Below are positions 39,830-51,335 of a stretch of 64,000 nucleotides of DNA, in pieces. This DNA is from Asterias amurensis (Eukaryota > Echinodermata > Asteroidea > Forcipulatida > Asteriidae). Every line of letters begins with the position of its first letter. Positions within the stretch are counted from its first letter, which is position 1. The stretch lies in NCBI RefSeq assembly GCF_032118995.1, contig NC_092661.1, positions 4,280,501-4,344,500 on the forward strand. The letters are read 5' to 3'. The notes under the pieces were generated by a model, which saw nothing but the letters and a program-made list of their open reading frames with translations, did no database searches and was not told the origin of the DNA. A program made the position numbers and the translations under genes.

Positions 39830-41620
39830 CAAGTGACACGATTTTTTTTGGTACCGCATGCGATTCACCGTGCGTGCAGGTCCTATGTGACCGTCCGCCC
39901 ATTATACAGCAGCCATAGTGCGTGCGTGCAGTCTGCTCCGTGGCCGTATTTCTATAATAATACGTAGGCAGACCCACATCTTACAACCCATTTGGTCACT
40001 AAAAAAATCGCATAGTTAAATAAAAATAGCATCAATAGCTTTTGTAAAATTCACTAGGCGTTCAACATGTTCAAGTTTCAATGTACGTATGTGTGTAAAA
40101 TCGTGTCTAAATTTGTTTTGATGTGCCATGTTCCCAGACGTAATGTGCGGGGGCCCGACTACAAATTTTCTCTTCAAATATCGCGCCTTGAAATACGTCA
40201 TGAACAGCGCCCTCTCGGGTTGGGGCCTACTCGTAAATTTGTAAATACAATCAAAACTAATATTTTTAAACCTTAGTTAACTTTTTATTCACATTCCTCT
40301 CGTAAAAACACATATTTTAGTGACAAAAACTTTATTTAAAAAAAATACCACTTCCAGGTGACTTTAAGGTTATTCCTAGCTAGGGTAACTTTCATAGATT
40401 TAACTCTAATATACAAATATTGACTGCTTCGAGTGCTATGGTTAAAACTATGACTCCCGAGGTGATCCAAGGAGCTTTCTCTATGCACGAATTAAAACAG
40501 TCAATACATGTATTTGTTTCATAACACCCCAACAGACTATTATCATCGTTCGTTTGCGCGTTTCAGAAGAATCAGATACTATAGCATGAAGTAATAATAT
40601 CGTAACGTCATACGTTATCGACCCTCATATGTTTTTGGTCCCCAACTTTGATTCCCGTTTACTGCGAAATTCTGCAAGCTGCACCGGTGACAGAAGCTAT
40701 GCAGTTTACTCAAGGTCGGTATTTTCATCAGGCTTAATCATGCTGAGAATAAAGTTTCCTGTCGTTGGTTATGCTCAAACATTTATAAAATGATTGATTT
40801 TTGGTACTAATCACTTAGTGCATTATTATGCCAACATTCAAATGAGTCAAAGAAACATCATCCAACCTCGAAAGTTCAAAGCAAAATTACTATCTGCTAG
40901 ATTGAGTTTCATTCTGCTTTAGTCACTAGATGGATCACGTGAGGTGGTTACTATTTGGGATTCCATGGTGTGCAAATGTAGGGAAAATATTAAAATATTT
41001 TAAGTGAAAATCACAAAAAAAAATCGTTGTTGATTTACTGCATACTGTAATAAATTCCGATAAGCGTAATAAATATTAAGTCTACATTAAAGAGAAAATA
41101 TCATAGATTGGTTTCTTATCTCCTGAAACCAAACGATTGTTATGAAGTGTGAGTGCATCAAGGAGGGGTGGGGTGTTTTACTTTCATGCCTTATGATATC
41201 TCTGGATTCTAATATAGTAGCCATAATGCCTTAGGACAAAAATGTAATTAAATTTGTTAAGTAGTAATTGAATAACATTTTTTATTTATTTTGCACGCCA
41301 TACTAGCTTCTGAATATTCAATAAAATACCAACAATGAAAGGTGTGAAAACATATGACATTGCTCCAATGTCGTGCATGCATTATGGCGGACTGTCTCTC
41401 GCAACGTAAAACCAAAACTTTAAAAATTTCAACACACCATGATGAAGTGAAATGGTTAGGATAATCTTTCGGTCGTCGCCACCAATTTATCCGCCGTTAA
41501 TTAACTCCAAAACCACTGAATTTTTTTCTTACCTGAGAAGAAGGGTTACCGCATATATACATCCAGAAAAAAAAGAGAGAAAAATAACGTAACAGTTTGT
41601 AAACAAAGGTCAAAATTGGA
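39830..41620. other. Region between THAP exon and transposase, no gene seen
   Basis: AT-rich, largely unique. Short open frames only. Confidence 0.4.
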
Positions 41621-41706
41621 CCGTTTTTGACTCCCAGTGACATCGAACTCCGCCATGTTTATGCTGTTTGTGTGTGTGAGTGTTGTTGTTCAACGCTCCA
41701 ATCAGT

Positions 41707-42441
41707 CGGTCATCGTCCATGCGCAAAGAAAATTTCCTTTGTCTCACGGCAAATGCCGCCTAACACCCACTTACCCTCGACCAAACGACCTCGGTTGTAT
41801 TTCCGGCGACCGAATTTCGACTCGTCGATTTCGACCGTCATGCCCGGCCCACCAATCCCCTTGCTGCATCGTTCCTCGACGACACGAAGACAAACCTCGC
41901 GGCAAAAAGTGAACCAGTCCACGACAGTTTTACTACTTGTTTGTTCACCTTCGTGGACAGACGTTTCTCTAATTGCCGCAGAGGTTGTCGCTCGTGTCGC
42001 CCAGTAGTAGGTGAGCTTGAGGATTTTTTTCAGTGACATCTTGCTGTGGCTTAACCAGCTGTCATGACGGATGCTGCAATTGCGAGACCGCTTCCGGCAC
42101 CCCCGATGTGTGCACCGCCACGAGAACCCGTCGGCATGGTCCGTCTTCACGGACCATGTCAACGGGTGGCGGCAGTACCGACAATCGGGGGCGTCGGCAA
42201 TTAGTCCACGTTCTTTGCAGAACGCAATTGCAGCATCCGTCGTGGCAACAGTTTCAAACAATCTCTCAGCATTCCAAAAGGTAGCCATGGTTGAAGCATG
42301 ACAAGATGACTTCAAGTCTTCAAGAGCTTCCTTATATAGCCCAAAAGAACAATTGGGAGACTTTCTAAATAATGACTCTGGGTGATTATGTGCGTCCTCG
42401 GTGGAACTCCCCTCGGGACTCGTACTAGTGGAACAATCCAA
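41707..42441 (-). pseudogene. Merlin/IS1595-type transposase, truncated
   Basis: An open frame of 243 codons. The middle part has a treble-clef-like CxxC...C...C zinc ribbon (CRYCRHPLTW...WRCTHRGCRKR). The C-terminal part is the start of the ISXO2-like/IS1595 nuclease fold, MTVEIDESKFGRRKYNRGR then WVLGGICRETKEIFF. DES holds the first catalytic Asp. The frame ends at TGA just after IFFAHGR, so the second and third acidic residues of the catalytic triad are missing; I found no continuation. Merlin elements are cut-and-paste DNA transposons. I did not identify terminal inverted repeats. Confidence 0.85.
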
Positions 42442-42614
42442 AATAACCTTTCACGTGACTGATGTGTGAAGGAGTTCGTCATTCAGGACGGTATGAATAT
42501 TCAACTTATGCAAAGCACTGGACAATGACAGCTTATTTTAATATTCATTAAAATTACATATTCATTATGACCTTTATTGACCCAGGTAATGGCAAACACA
42601 TCTAGGACAGACAA

Positions 42615-42722
42615 CTAAGTTTGGTATCAACGCCTCGTAGCCCGGTTGGTTAGGCTATGGACTATGAATGTATAATAACTTGTTAACTCTGCTTTACAGG
42701 TTCGACTCCCGGTACTGCATTA
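42615..42722 (+). mobile_element. tRNA-like sequence
   Basis: TAGCCCGGTTGGTTAGGC (A box) and GGTTCGACTCCCGG (B box) 60 bp apart. The ends (GCCTCGT and TACTGCA) do not pair. SINE head or tRNA pseudogene. Confidence 0.45.
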
Positions 42723-42984
42723 CATTATTTAATTGATTGCTAACTAACTATCCATTTCTTCCAGCAGAGACACCAGATAGAGATACATGGAGACTGGATG
42801 AGAGAGACGGCAGGATCGAGGAGAGAAGGGAGAAACGAGATCTGTAGAAAAATCACGGGGTGTTTTTTTATATACATTTTAGAGGTTTTTACATTTTTTT
42901 TTCAATTTTTTTTTTTGAACCGCTCCCCTATAAAAACCACTTTTTCTAAATTATTCATCCTAGCCCATTCGATTGAAAACATCC

Positions 42985-43021
42985 TCAGGTGCAAAAAAAA
43001 AAAAAAAAAAAAAAAAAAAAC
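42985..43021 (+). repeat. Poly-A run of about 30
   Basis: A-run preceded by CCTCAGGTGC; may be the tail of an inserted retroelement. It produces lysine/phenylalanine open frames that are not genes. Confidence 0.6.
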
Positions 43022-43213
43022 AGGCCGGAAGTTGGTGGCGAGGTCGTAAAATTTTTCCAATGGTTATTGTTAAAAATATGGATAGATGATTTGAAAAAAA
43101 AAAAATTTTTGATTGTGGACAATTTTCCTGTTGTCCTACTGAAAACACATGACACCAGGATACGAAAAAACGAATGGCCCCATTTTTTATGATTTAGTAA
43201 AATTGACACCAAC

Positions 43214-43380
43214 CTGAAGAAATACTGCGTCCATGTCAGCTCAGCTGGGACTGGTTTCTTAGCTGCTGCACTAGTCTCCGTAGCAGTGAACCTCCTGCAC
43301 ACAAAACCCTGATGTGTTGTCACAAATTTAACTGTCCTTTTTGCGAAAATATTGCTAACTGACCGCACACAAGCAGCCAT
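43214..43380 (-). CDS. First exon of an unidentified, probably mitochondrial protein
   Basis: Starts at MAACVRSVSNIFAKRTVKFV; an earlier in-frame Met lies at 43404. The N-terminus is rich in Arg, Lys, Ser and Val with no acidic residue for about 33 positions, typical of a mitochondrial presequence. It ends in PAELTWTQYFF plus two bases at donor GTTGGT (43213-43208). Later exons were not found. The LTWxxYFxLR pattern faintly recalls fungal Pam17 from memory; this is weak. The frame running on into the poly-A tract below is intron. Confidence 0.5.
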
Positions 43381-43691
43381 GTTTTTTGTAATCGGTAGGT
43401 CCAAAATAGGTTTTTAAAAATAAAGAATAAACGTATACGTCGAGGCGCCCTGGTGATGTAGAACTTTGTGGTAGCCTCTGACACTCGTGGTAGAAAAGGT
43501 GCAATCTAAAGTTCACGAAACTAAAACTTAATTTTAAGTATAAATTGTGATTTCGGGAGTCAAAATACTACTGAAAGTGAACGAGACCGAGTTACGAAAA
43601 GGTCAAAGCGGGTCAAATACAACAGCGCCCTCTTTTGATGGGGACAAAAGTTGAGAGTTGGAGGGGGCGTGACCGAATGACATGTAGCTAT

Positions 43692-43840
43692 GGGTGCGTT
43701 CGGTTAGCTTCCCTGGGTCGACCCCGGTGTGGCGTTTTCTTTTTCCAGGACGAACGTGTGCAGATAATTACCCACGTTCGTGTAGGAAAAAAAACCGCCA
43801 CACACCGGGGTCGACCCAGGGAAGCTAAACGAACGCACCC
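43692..43840. mobile_element. Family C hairpin element, copy 3
   Basis: Arms GGGTGCGTTCGGTTAGC and GCTAAACGAACGCACCC, flanked by TAT on both sides. Confidence 0.88.
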
Positions 43841-44821
43841 TATATTATGCAGCAGCCGATAAAGCTAGTTATTAGGAGCCCCCTAATACCATAGGTTGAG
43901 AGCAAGGGGAGAATTAGGTCGGGGGGGGGGGCTTAGTTCTTTGGTAGTGATAATTGGTTTAGGTGTGGTGGGAGATTCTGTTCCCCGGAGATTCTTTTAA
44001 GATTCTTTTAAAAATGTTTACAAACTTCTTCTGATAGTGCCCTCTTTTGAAACACCCTCCTCCAGCCCAATAATTCTTTTCTCTTATAATGGGAAATTTT
44101 GGGGACCGATTCTTCGGCGGACAAAATTCCCTGGTAGCCACCCCACATAAATTTAACTAAATTAGTCATACTTCTTTCTGAACTGCGTTGTTTTGAACAC
44201 GAAGTTACTGGACAGAAAGTCCGTGCAGAAGTGGACGATTTAGTCAAATCCCAAGAGTCTTCGTTGTTGGTGTAGCTACACGAGGTGTTTACGCTGCCAT
44301 GTTTCCATGACAACGAAACTACAAACGGGTTTTGTTAGTCTAGACAGAAGGCCTAATTCAATGGCCTCGAAGAAGGTGCGCTCAGAAATGCAAACAGTTA
44401 CGCGCATTATCAACACGAATAGCTGCCACCCAACTTTCAAACCAGAAACCACATTTCAAAAGCAGCTGCAATTTTTCAGTGTTTTCAGTTACTATTTTTT
44501 TTGGTTCATCTAACATCAATTGCTGAGAAATTTTCCCAAAATAAACTTTGTTATGTTTTTTCTTATGCTAACCACGGAAGTAATTTATTAAGGGTTTTTC
44601 GTTTATAGTGCCTGATGAAAGCTGTGGCATTGAGGCATGACTGCCACATCAAGGTTAGTACGTGATAATATTATACTGGACTAGTTTAATGGTGTTGCCC
44701 ATGTAAGAGTCACACACTTCAGATAAAATATCACACGTTATAGGCGAATTAAACTGAGACGTGACTCTTTGTTTCGAGTTGCTCTGTAATTTAATTATGT
44801 TTCGAACCAAATGAGGCTTTA

Positions 44822-45420
44822 TTAAAGGCATTGGACACGTTTGGTAATTACTAAACTATATTTGCATACAAATTTACTACGAGCAACGGAGAGCTATTGA
44901 TAGTATAGTACCATAGTTTTTCAGAAAGCGGTAATTTCCTCGCTAACGAAAGTACTTGAATAATGAAAGACACTATGTCTGAAGCTTTTTTTTTCAGGCA
45001 TCTGAAAGCACACAAATTTGTGCTACAAGAATTGTTTTTGCTTCATTTTCTCACCAATTCGATGATCAATCGAGCCCAAACTTTTCACAGATATGTTATT
45101 TTACGCATTATGTTGTGATCACCAAGTGATAATACTGGGCCCAATTTCATAGAGCTGCTTAGGCAAAAATATTTGCTTAAGCAAAAACATCCTTGCTTAG
45201 TAAACCAGATTACAGGCCAAGACTCCACTCAATTGTTATGCTAAGTAAACAACAGCTAAATACCAGTCAAAAGCAATGTAGGAATGAAATTTCGGCCAGT
45301 AACTTGTGTAAAATAAGCAAGCCATTTTCGTGCTTAAGCAATTTTTTTGCTTAAGCAGCTCTATGAAATTGGCCCCTGGTCATTGACAAATCACCAAATG
45401 TGTCCACTACCCTTACAGCT
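44822..45420. mobile_element. Family A relative split by family D
   Basis: TTAAAGGCATTGGACACGTT to TGTCCACTACCCTTA, with 45137-45376 inserted. Confidence 0.8.
45137..45376. mobile_element. Family D element, copy 3 (nested in family A relative)
   Basis: GGGCCCAATTTCATAGAGCT to TATGAAATTGGCCCC. The host element resumes with GGTCATTGACAAATCACC directly after it. Confidence 0.85.
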
Positions 45421-45747
45421 CAATAACTCTTGTAAGTTCTCATGTCACATAACAACCCATTATATAAACTCCTGAAAACATTGATAAATATCCTCCTATT
45501 TCTGGACAAGTTTCCGTGGTAACAAATCAAAATAAATATTTTTATCTGAGAAATACATCAGTCTGACGCCTTTCTCATGCATCTAAAAGCAGACAAAGTT
45601 GTGCAACAAGCTTTTTTCGTTCACTTTCTCCTTTCAACTTCGAATACCAATCGAGCCAAATGTTCTCAAATGTGTTCATATACGTAGAAAGATAAACCAG
45701 TGAAAATACTGGTCTTTAAGAAATTACCAAACCTGTCCAGTTCCTTT

Positions 45748-46110
45748 AAAGGCAGTGGACACTATTGGTAATTACTCAAAATAATTATCAGCACACAACC
45801 TCACTTGGTAACGAGTAATGAGGAGAGGTTGCTAGAATAAAACATTGTGAGAAACGGCTCCCTCTGAAGTAATGTAGTTTTCGAGCAAGAGGCAATTGAG
45901 TCCAACGAATTTGATTTCGAGACCTCAAGTTTAGAATTTCAGGTCCCGAAATCAAGCACATGAAAGCACACAACTTCCTGTGACAAGGATGTTTTTTTCC
46001 CCATTTTAATATCGCAACTTCGACGACCAATTGAGTTCAAATTTTCAAAGGTTTGTTACTTTATGCGTTAACTATGTTGAGACACACCAATTGGTCTTTG
46101 ACATAATTCT
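45748..46110. mobile_element. Family A element, left duplication copy
   Basis: Forward copy from TTTAAAGGCAGTGGACACTA; right end decayed around AATTGGTCTTTGACATAATT. Confidence 0.82.
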
Positions 46111-46702
46111 ATTTCATAACATTCGTACAAGTCTTCAGAGGGATTGCATTCCTTCCTACGTGATGGCGTGCGGATCACACAATACATTCAAAGGTTGTAT
46201 TGTTAATCAAGTAAGTCCATGGGGCGACGCCCGTATATAAAGGCCCGGACACAAGTCCTGAGCCATCTTTTCTGAGGTCATGTAGTTATTGGACCAAACA
46301 CTATTGGGAGGGTTCAAAACCCAGCAGCGAGCGGGACCCTCTTAGACTTGTACTTCATTATTATTCATAGAATTACAATTATATTTAATTCCTTCATATA
46401 ATTTTTAAATTATACCAATAGTGTCCTGTGCCTACAAAAGGACAACAAAAGATAAAAACAAATTCATCTGGAAAGAAATAGTTATTTGCGTTATTTCGTT
46501 CACTCGAAACAAAGACAATTCGTAACACTGACGTATTTAATTCGTGTACTTGAAATGATTTGTAAGCACGACATTAATCCGTACGTACGAACAAAAAACA
46601 TGAATTAATTATGAATTACTCGAATAAATTATATTGGCAAATGCGTCCGTATGGTTACATAATTAAAGGAGTTACTTTTTTATATAATATTTTAATACTG
46701 GT

Positions 46703-46989
46703 CTAGCCACGGACCACTGCATACACCAAGCAGCCTGGCTGATCATCTGCCTTCACGTCTCCAGCCTTTACATCGTAGAGCCTGCACTGACCAGAAGTCA
46801 TGACGTAGTCGAAAGACCAACACTCGTTATTTATCTTGCAATACATGAAACATTGCATTGGTGACTTCTTGTTAAGGACCGACAGAGGGCGTGCGTTTGT
46901 GATTTCTTTGTCCACAAACATCAATGTGGACATGCAGGTGATGGAGAACGACGGGTCCCCGATCATTGCAGCTGTCGACATATCAGTAG
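46703..46989 (-). CDS. Lectin-PAN left copy exon 5: PAN/apple domain
   Basis: Two bases plus 94 codons and TAG. Six cysteines (SITC, MQC, MYC, NEC, GQC, PGC) and the PAN pattern CFMYCKINNECWSFDY. PAN modules bind proteins or sugars in secreted proteins. Seven of 92 residues differ from the right copy. The frame is intact but exon 4 cannot reach it in frame. Confidence 0.8.
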
Positions 46990-47097
46990 CTGTTGAATAA
47001 AATCAGAAAATAAAGTAGTAGAACAGGTCGAGGTCGTTCGCAAAAAGAAAATCTCTTCACCGAGATGTTTGCATCTTTAACAAAATATAACAAAATA

Positions 47098-47476
47098 TTA
47101 AAGGCAGTGGACACTATTGGTAATTACTCAAAATAATTATGAGCGTAAAACCTTTCTTGGTGACGAGTAATGGGGAGAGGTTGATGGTATAAAACATTGT
47201 GAGAAACGGCTCCCTCTGTAGTGCCATAGTTTTCGAGAAAGAAATCATTTTCCACAAATTTGTTTTCGAGACCTCAAGTTTAGAACTTCGACTATCTAAA
47301 CGCACACAACTTCGTGTGACAAGGGTATTTTTTCTTTCATTATTATCTCGCAAGTTCGATGACCGATTGAGCTCAAATTTTCACAGGTTTGTTATTTTTG
47401 GCATATGTTGAGATCTATACACCAACTGTGAAGGCTAGTCTTTGACAATTACCAATAGTGTCCACAGCCTTTAAAT
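47098..47476. mobile_element. Family A element, left duplication copy
   Basis: Complete forward copy in the intron before the PAN exon; its partner in the right copy is rearranged. Confidence 0.9.
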
Positions 47477-47776
47477 CAAAAGGCGGTTAATCCCATAAGA
47501 ACGCAGAAAAACAAGTAAAACTGACAGCAGTTGATAAAAACTGTCAGTCAGACAGACAGCCGACAAAAACCGAAATACGCAATCACGCAATAAATGTTGC
47601 ATTCCAAGAACCATTTCTGGCAAATACTGTCACAGAGTGAGTTTACCATTCAAGACGATCTCTACTGAATAAAGAAATTCGTTGTTTTGTAGTTGTCCCA
47701 ATTCAACTATTAAAATGGTTCACACAAAAAAAAACAAAAAAAAAACGTCTTTGTCATAATTAATTCTCTTATTTTC

Positions 47777-47988
47777 TTACAGCGTCAGGTATGTTTCATT
47801 TTTGGGTAAATTAGGGACATCGTCGTCCACACTGATGTAGTGCGCAATCACGGGCGGGTCACATACAAGTCGTATGTGTCCCCCCGGGATCGATGCTTGG
47901 TCTGACGTCACTGGTAACCCACACGCGGCATTGTTGAAAATGTCGCTCTCCATGCCTGCCCTTACGACGGCGCCAATCAATCGTTCGC
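47777..47988 (-). pseudogene. Lectin-PAN left copy exon 4: FTP end, 3' deleted
   Basis: Starts SERLIGAVVRAGMESDIFNN and reads to LPKNETYLTL, then TAA at 47779-47777. The CEVxVEEY ending, seen in the right copy and typical of F-type lectins, is missing. The deletion joint leaves CTGTAAGA, which looks like both a stop and a donor. Confidence 0.85.
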
Positions 47989-48429
47989 CTGTCAGTGAAA
48001 GTAAAACCGTTTATTAAATTTGATTTAACCCTTGATGCACAATAATTGTCTTACTATGCTTGATGCTTTGTGCAGTTCTGCTTGGACAACCCATGTTAAC
48101 GGTTTTGGCATTTACTACATAATCTTGTTGCATTAAAATACTTGCGGACATACTCGTTGGTCAACACCAATATTCTTTGCAGAAGAACCCTTGTTATATT
48201 TGTGATAGGATCTACCACATCCAATCTGAATGTTCTTTACTTCATTCTGTCAGCGGACAAACCATAGATAACAACTCTTGTCAACAAGAAATCCAGGAAA
48301 AACACTGTGATAGTCTATACATCCATGCATGACTTTTCTTTGTCATAATAACTAACTTGAGTTTAAGTTTAGCCCGTCGGCATGGCTCTTGCCAGCGTTT
48401 AATCAATTTTGTAAACCCCTTTTTTCCCC

Positions 48430-49250
48430 GTAAATGCTACTCTCACACTTCGGCGGATATCTTGCGAATACGAATATTTAAATTCGCGATGAATTCGCCC
48501 AAAAGTTGCGATTTGATGTTACGCACGCTTTACCAACAGTACCAGTGGCTTACCAATGCTTACGCAAATTGATGGCGAATTACCGTCTTCACAACATTCG
48601 CTGAATGTACGGAAGCGCTTCATATTGCCGCTCTCACAGAGAGGCGAATGTTCTTGCGAACATGAATATTTGAATTTCGCGTTGAATACGTCCAAAATGG
48701 CGGTTGGATAGTGAATATTTTCATCTCGGTCTTACCGCTTGATCATCCTCGGTCGGCCCTCTCCTTACCAATATCTTACGAATAATCTTTATATTACGAA
48801 TGCTTACCAACGCTTGGCAATGCCTTTACGAACGTTGCAAACGCTTACGCACGCTTTACCAACGTTACCAATGCTAACGAAAATCACGCCGAATGACCGT
48901 CTTCGCAAGTTCGCTGAAATTAACAAACCGGTTTGTAAATTGAGCGATCTTCGAAAAGAGGTGGGAAATAATTTGTGAACGTTCCGAACTTGTTACCAAC
49001 GCTTACGAAGACACGGCGAATAATGCTGCGAAGTTTGAGCGATTGTCAAATATGTCCTTCCTATAGCATATTCGCTAGCATATTCGCCGTGTGAGAGCAG
49101 CATAAAGTGACCGATCTTCGTAAGGAGGTGCAGAATGACTTGTGAACGTAGTGAATTTGTGGCGAATGTTGCGAAGTTTGAGCCATTGTTAAATATTTCC
49201 GTTCGTAAGCACTTTTGCTAGCATATTCTCCCTAGTGTGAGAGTCATTAC
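48430..49250. mobile_element. About 0.8-kb inverted-repeat element, left duplication copy
   Basis: ATGCTACTCTCACACTTCGG at the left and AGTGTGAGAGTCATTACGG at the right; rich in TTACGAA, CTTACCAACGCTT and TTCGCTGAA motifs on both strands. A second end-like sequence (GCCGTGTGAGAGCAGCATAA) lies inside, so it may be composite. Confidence 0.7.
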
Positions 49251-49490
49251 GGTATTACTCTGCGAACGAGGGAGTGATAGATACCACATCTGAGTACTGT
49301 TCGTTCTGCTCACCCAGTTATCAACCAAACAATACACTTTTCTGTTCGACCTTACGAATAGCGCCCTCTTTGGTCAATTAATAAGTCCCGTACAACAATT
49401 ATTGCTAAAACATTAAAATATAACCAACTCGAGTAATATGGTTATGATTGTTCTCGCTGGTTACAGACACTTCTTCTTTATATTCATCCA

Positions 49491-49670
49491 GATCAGGTCA
49501 ATCTTGTTATCTTCAAAAGTCAAGTATTGACCCCTTGCAGGCACGTCACACGCGGTGACTGTTCCACACTCACAATTATTTTGGTGGTCAAGAGGTTTAT
49601 GTGTAAAACGCCGCGTCGCCTAAAACCCGCACTTCACTGAATAGCGCACAGAGTGACATTGCCAACCAGT
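49491..49670 (-). pseudogene. FTP-like open segment (left copy), frameshifted
   Basis: Counterpart of 59811-60000. A run of four A instead of three in GTGTAAAACGCC, plus changes near CACAATTATTTTGG, breaks the frame before the TVTACDVPARGQYLT part. Confidence 0.4.
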
Positions 49671-49737
49671 ATGGCGCATCCAATATTAATGTTGATGACG
49701 TCTAGTGAATTGGATCAATTAACTTTTTAGGACTTAC

Positions 49738-49827
49738 TACAACAATCTTTTCGGTTGACAAGGGTGATACTACCCAGGCAGTGGTTTGCTCCCAGGTCCA
49801 CCTTCCACCAGGGATGAACATCATTAC
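49738..49827 (-). CDS. Lectin-PAN left copy exon 3: FTP core
   Basis: 90 bp in phase 1/1. NDVHPWWKVDLGANHCLGSI and LVNRKDCC. PWW.VDLG and R.DCC are the strongest F-type lectin signatures; adjacent cysteines form an unusual disulphide in this fold. Confidence 0.9.
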
Positions 49828-50329
49828 CTGCAACAGGGACATAATAGGTGAGGCATGAATTACATGAAATTCGGACAAATAATTCGCTGAAACCTTAATG
49901 AAAGGTCAAACTGTGCCAGAAGAAGGATAACAATATTGAACACTTTGACCTTCCTTCAGAGAGATCAAAATGTTTCAGAAATAGGTTTAAAGTATTATGA
50001 GTAGGATAGATGGCCTTAGCTTTCGATCCAAACCGGACCTTCTTCAGAGGCATATAGGTTAAAGAATATGAAACTATGAGATGTGGTGCAATGCCTTCGT
50101 TAATCGTTTTAGTGGACCATATTATCCGTTTGTTCAATGGTTCAATCTTTTCACGGCAATACAATCATCACAATCACTGTCATATTATATTGATTCATCA
50201 CTTTCGTTTTCATCTAATTCCTCCTCCTCCTCTGAACCATTGCACGTTTACCCAATGATATCAGTGTAATGGGACTCATTGGATATGAGTGGCAGGTACC
50301 AACAAATCAAACAAAAATTTACAACAGAC

Positions 50330-50510
50330 CTTATGCACATGACGTCATTTCAGTAGGGCACCCTCACCTAGAGGTCAAAAGGAGGTTGTTCATTGGCCAA
50401 TCCTGTGCGACGCGCGTACAAATCTGTGCGTTTCGATTGTTTCGTCACCGTTTTTCCACTAAGATGGCCGCTGGATGACGTCAATGAGTAAGGTCAATGC
50501 GAGGCTCGTA
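50330..50510. promoter_or_regulatory. CRE / CCAAT / YY1-like cluster in lectin intron 2 (left copy)
   Basis: ATGACGTCAT (50340) and ATGACGTCAA (50475), ATTGGCCAATC (50393) and AAGATGGCCGCTGG (50461) within 150 bp, GC-richer than around it. Same block in the right copy (60685-60835). Could be an internal promoter or enhancer. Confidence 0.3.
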
Positions 50511-50599
50511 TGTTCGTTGCCCCGAGTTACACTCTCTCCTAAACACTTTTATGTAATTTGCATCTTGCAAACATTTTTTTATTCAAATTTTACACTAAC

Positions 50600-50725
50600 C
50601 GGTGTGAGAGCAAGACCCACCACTGATGTAAGTGTTTGAGTTGCCGTCAATTGCTAGATCTGCTGCTGATGAATACCATCCATAGTCCGAGCTCTGGCTG
50701 GCTTGCATCCCACTGAGATCCAATG
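50600..50725 (-). CDS. Lectin-PAN left copy exon 2: start of FTP domain
   Basis: 126 bp in phase 1/1. LDLSGMQASQSSDYGWYSSA then DLAIDGNSNTY and SGGSCSHT, the classic opening of F-type lectins (ASQSS..., A.DG...T, SC.HT). It has two more codons than the right copy. Confidence 0.85.
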
Positions 50726-51226
50726 CTGAAATGAACATTGACTCAATTTTGAAAATGCATTCGTTATAGATCTGAGACGCAATCCTTTTGATCTAAGTTT
50801 TTAGTGAATTGTATGTTTAAAAGGGAATACATAATACGTTGGGTAATCACTCTTGAAATTAATGTAAATACAAAGTTGTAGTAGAAGCCTAATTTATGCA
50901 GCTTTCGATAGTCTTAAGCACTTCGAAAGACATTTCAATTCCAAGTGGTGTGATTAGTTACAAGATTTAAGTTTTTGTTCACAAAGTTTGAATCTCAGAG
51001 TAACGCTTTCAAGACTGTGTATTCTACAATTTATTGATTCCTTCTGCGAGGACACAAATCGTTCCGGATTTTCGGCGACATCTATAAAAACGCGACTTTT
51101 TAAATGAAATGGTGGGTGTATGTTCACATACATTTTAAAACTTGGTTGAACGGTTCCAAAAAACGAAGGTATACTTTGCCTTATGCTGCGTCCCCACATT
51201 AGTTTCCTCGTTAATTAAATACTTAC

Positions 51227-51335
51227 CTGTGAGATTGAGGCACCAGCAGGATAGCGGGTAAAACCACACGAGGATTCCAAAGAGAAATATCAACAGGTTT
51301 TTCTCCAGCAATATTCCCTCGCAGTGAGCCATCAT
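51227..51335 (-). CDS. Lectin-PAN left copy exon 1: signal peptide
   Basis: 36 codons plus one base to donor GTAAGT. MMAHCEGILLEKN precedes a hydrophobic core (LLIFLFGILVWFYPLS), then CWCLNLT. Identical in protein to the right copy. Two ATGs in tandem; the first is used here. Confidence 0.8.

Larger units (their letters stand above)
46703..51335 (-). pseudogene. F-type lectin (FTP) + PAN domain gene, left copy, truncated
   Basis: Five exons: 51335-51227 (signal peptide), 50725-50600 and 49827-49738 (lectin), 47988-47781 (lectin end, damaged) and 46989-46703 (PAN). Exons 1-4 join in phase: ALDLSGMQASQSS, SGGSCSHTG, NDVHPWWKVDLG, LVNRKDCC, SERLIGAVVRAG. The fucose triad is kept (His in SCSHT, Arg in NRKDCC 27 later, Arg 7 after that). 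In exon 4, TYLTL runs into TAA because about 53 bp present in the right copy are missing. Splicing at the remaining GTAAGA gives a stop two codons into the PAN exon. The gene could still make a secreted lectin without PAN. Confidence 0.85.

Noticed and set aside
42985..43192. Lysine- and phenylalanine-rich open frames
   Set aside because: They come from a poly-A run read on either strand; the presequence exon ends at its donor at 43214.
44307..44513. Plus-strand open frame MTTKLQTGFVSLDRRPNS as a gene
   Set aside because: No domain, no splice support, and the opposite strand is open over the adjoining stretch; nearby sequence shares a dispersed repeat with 25494-25610.
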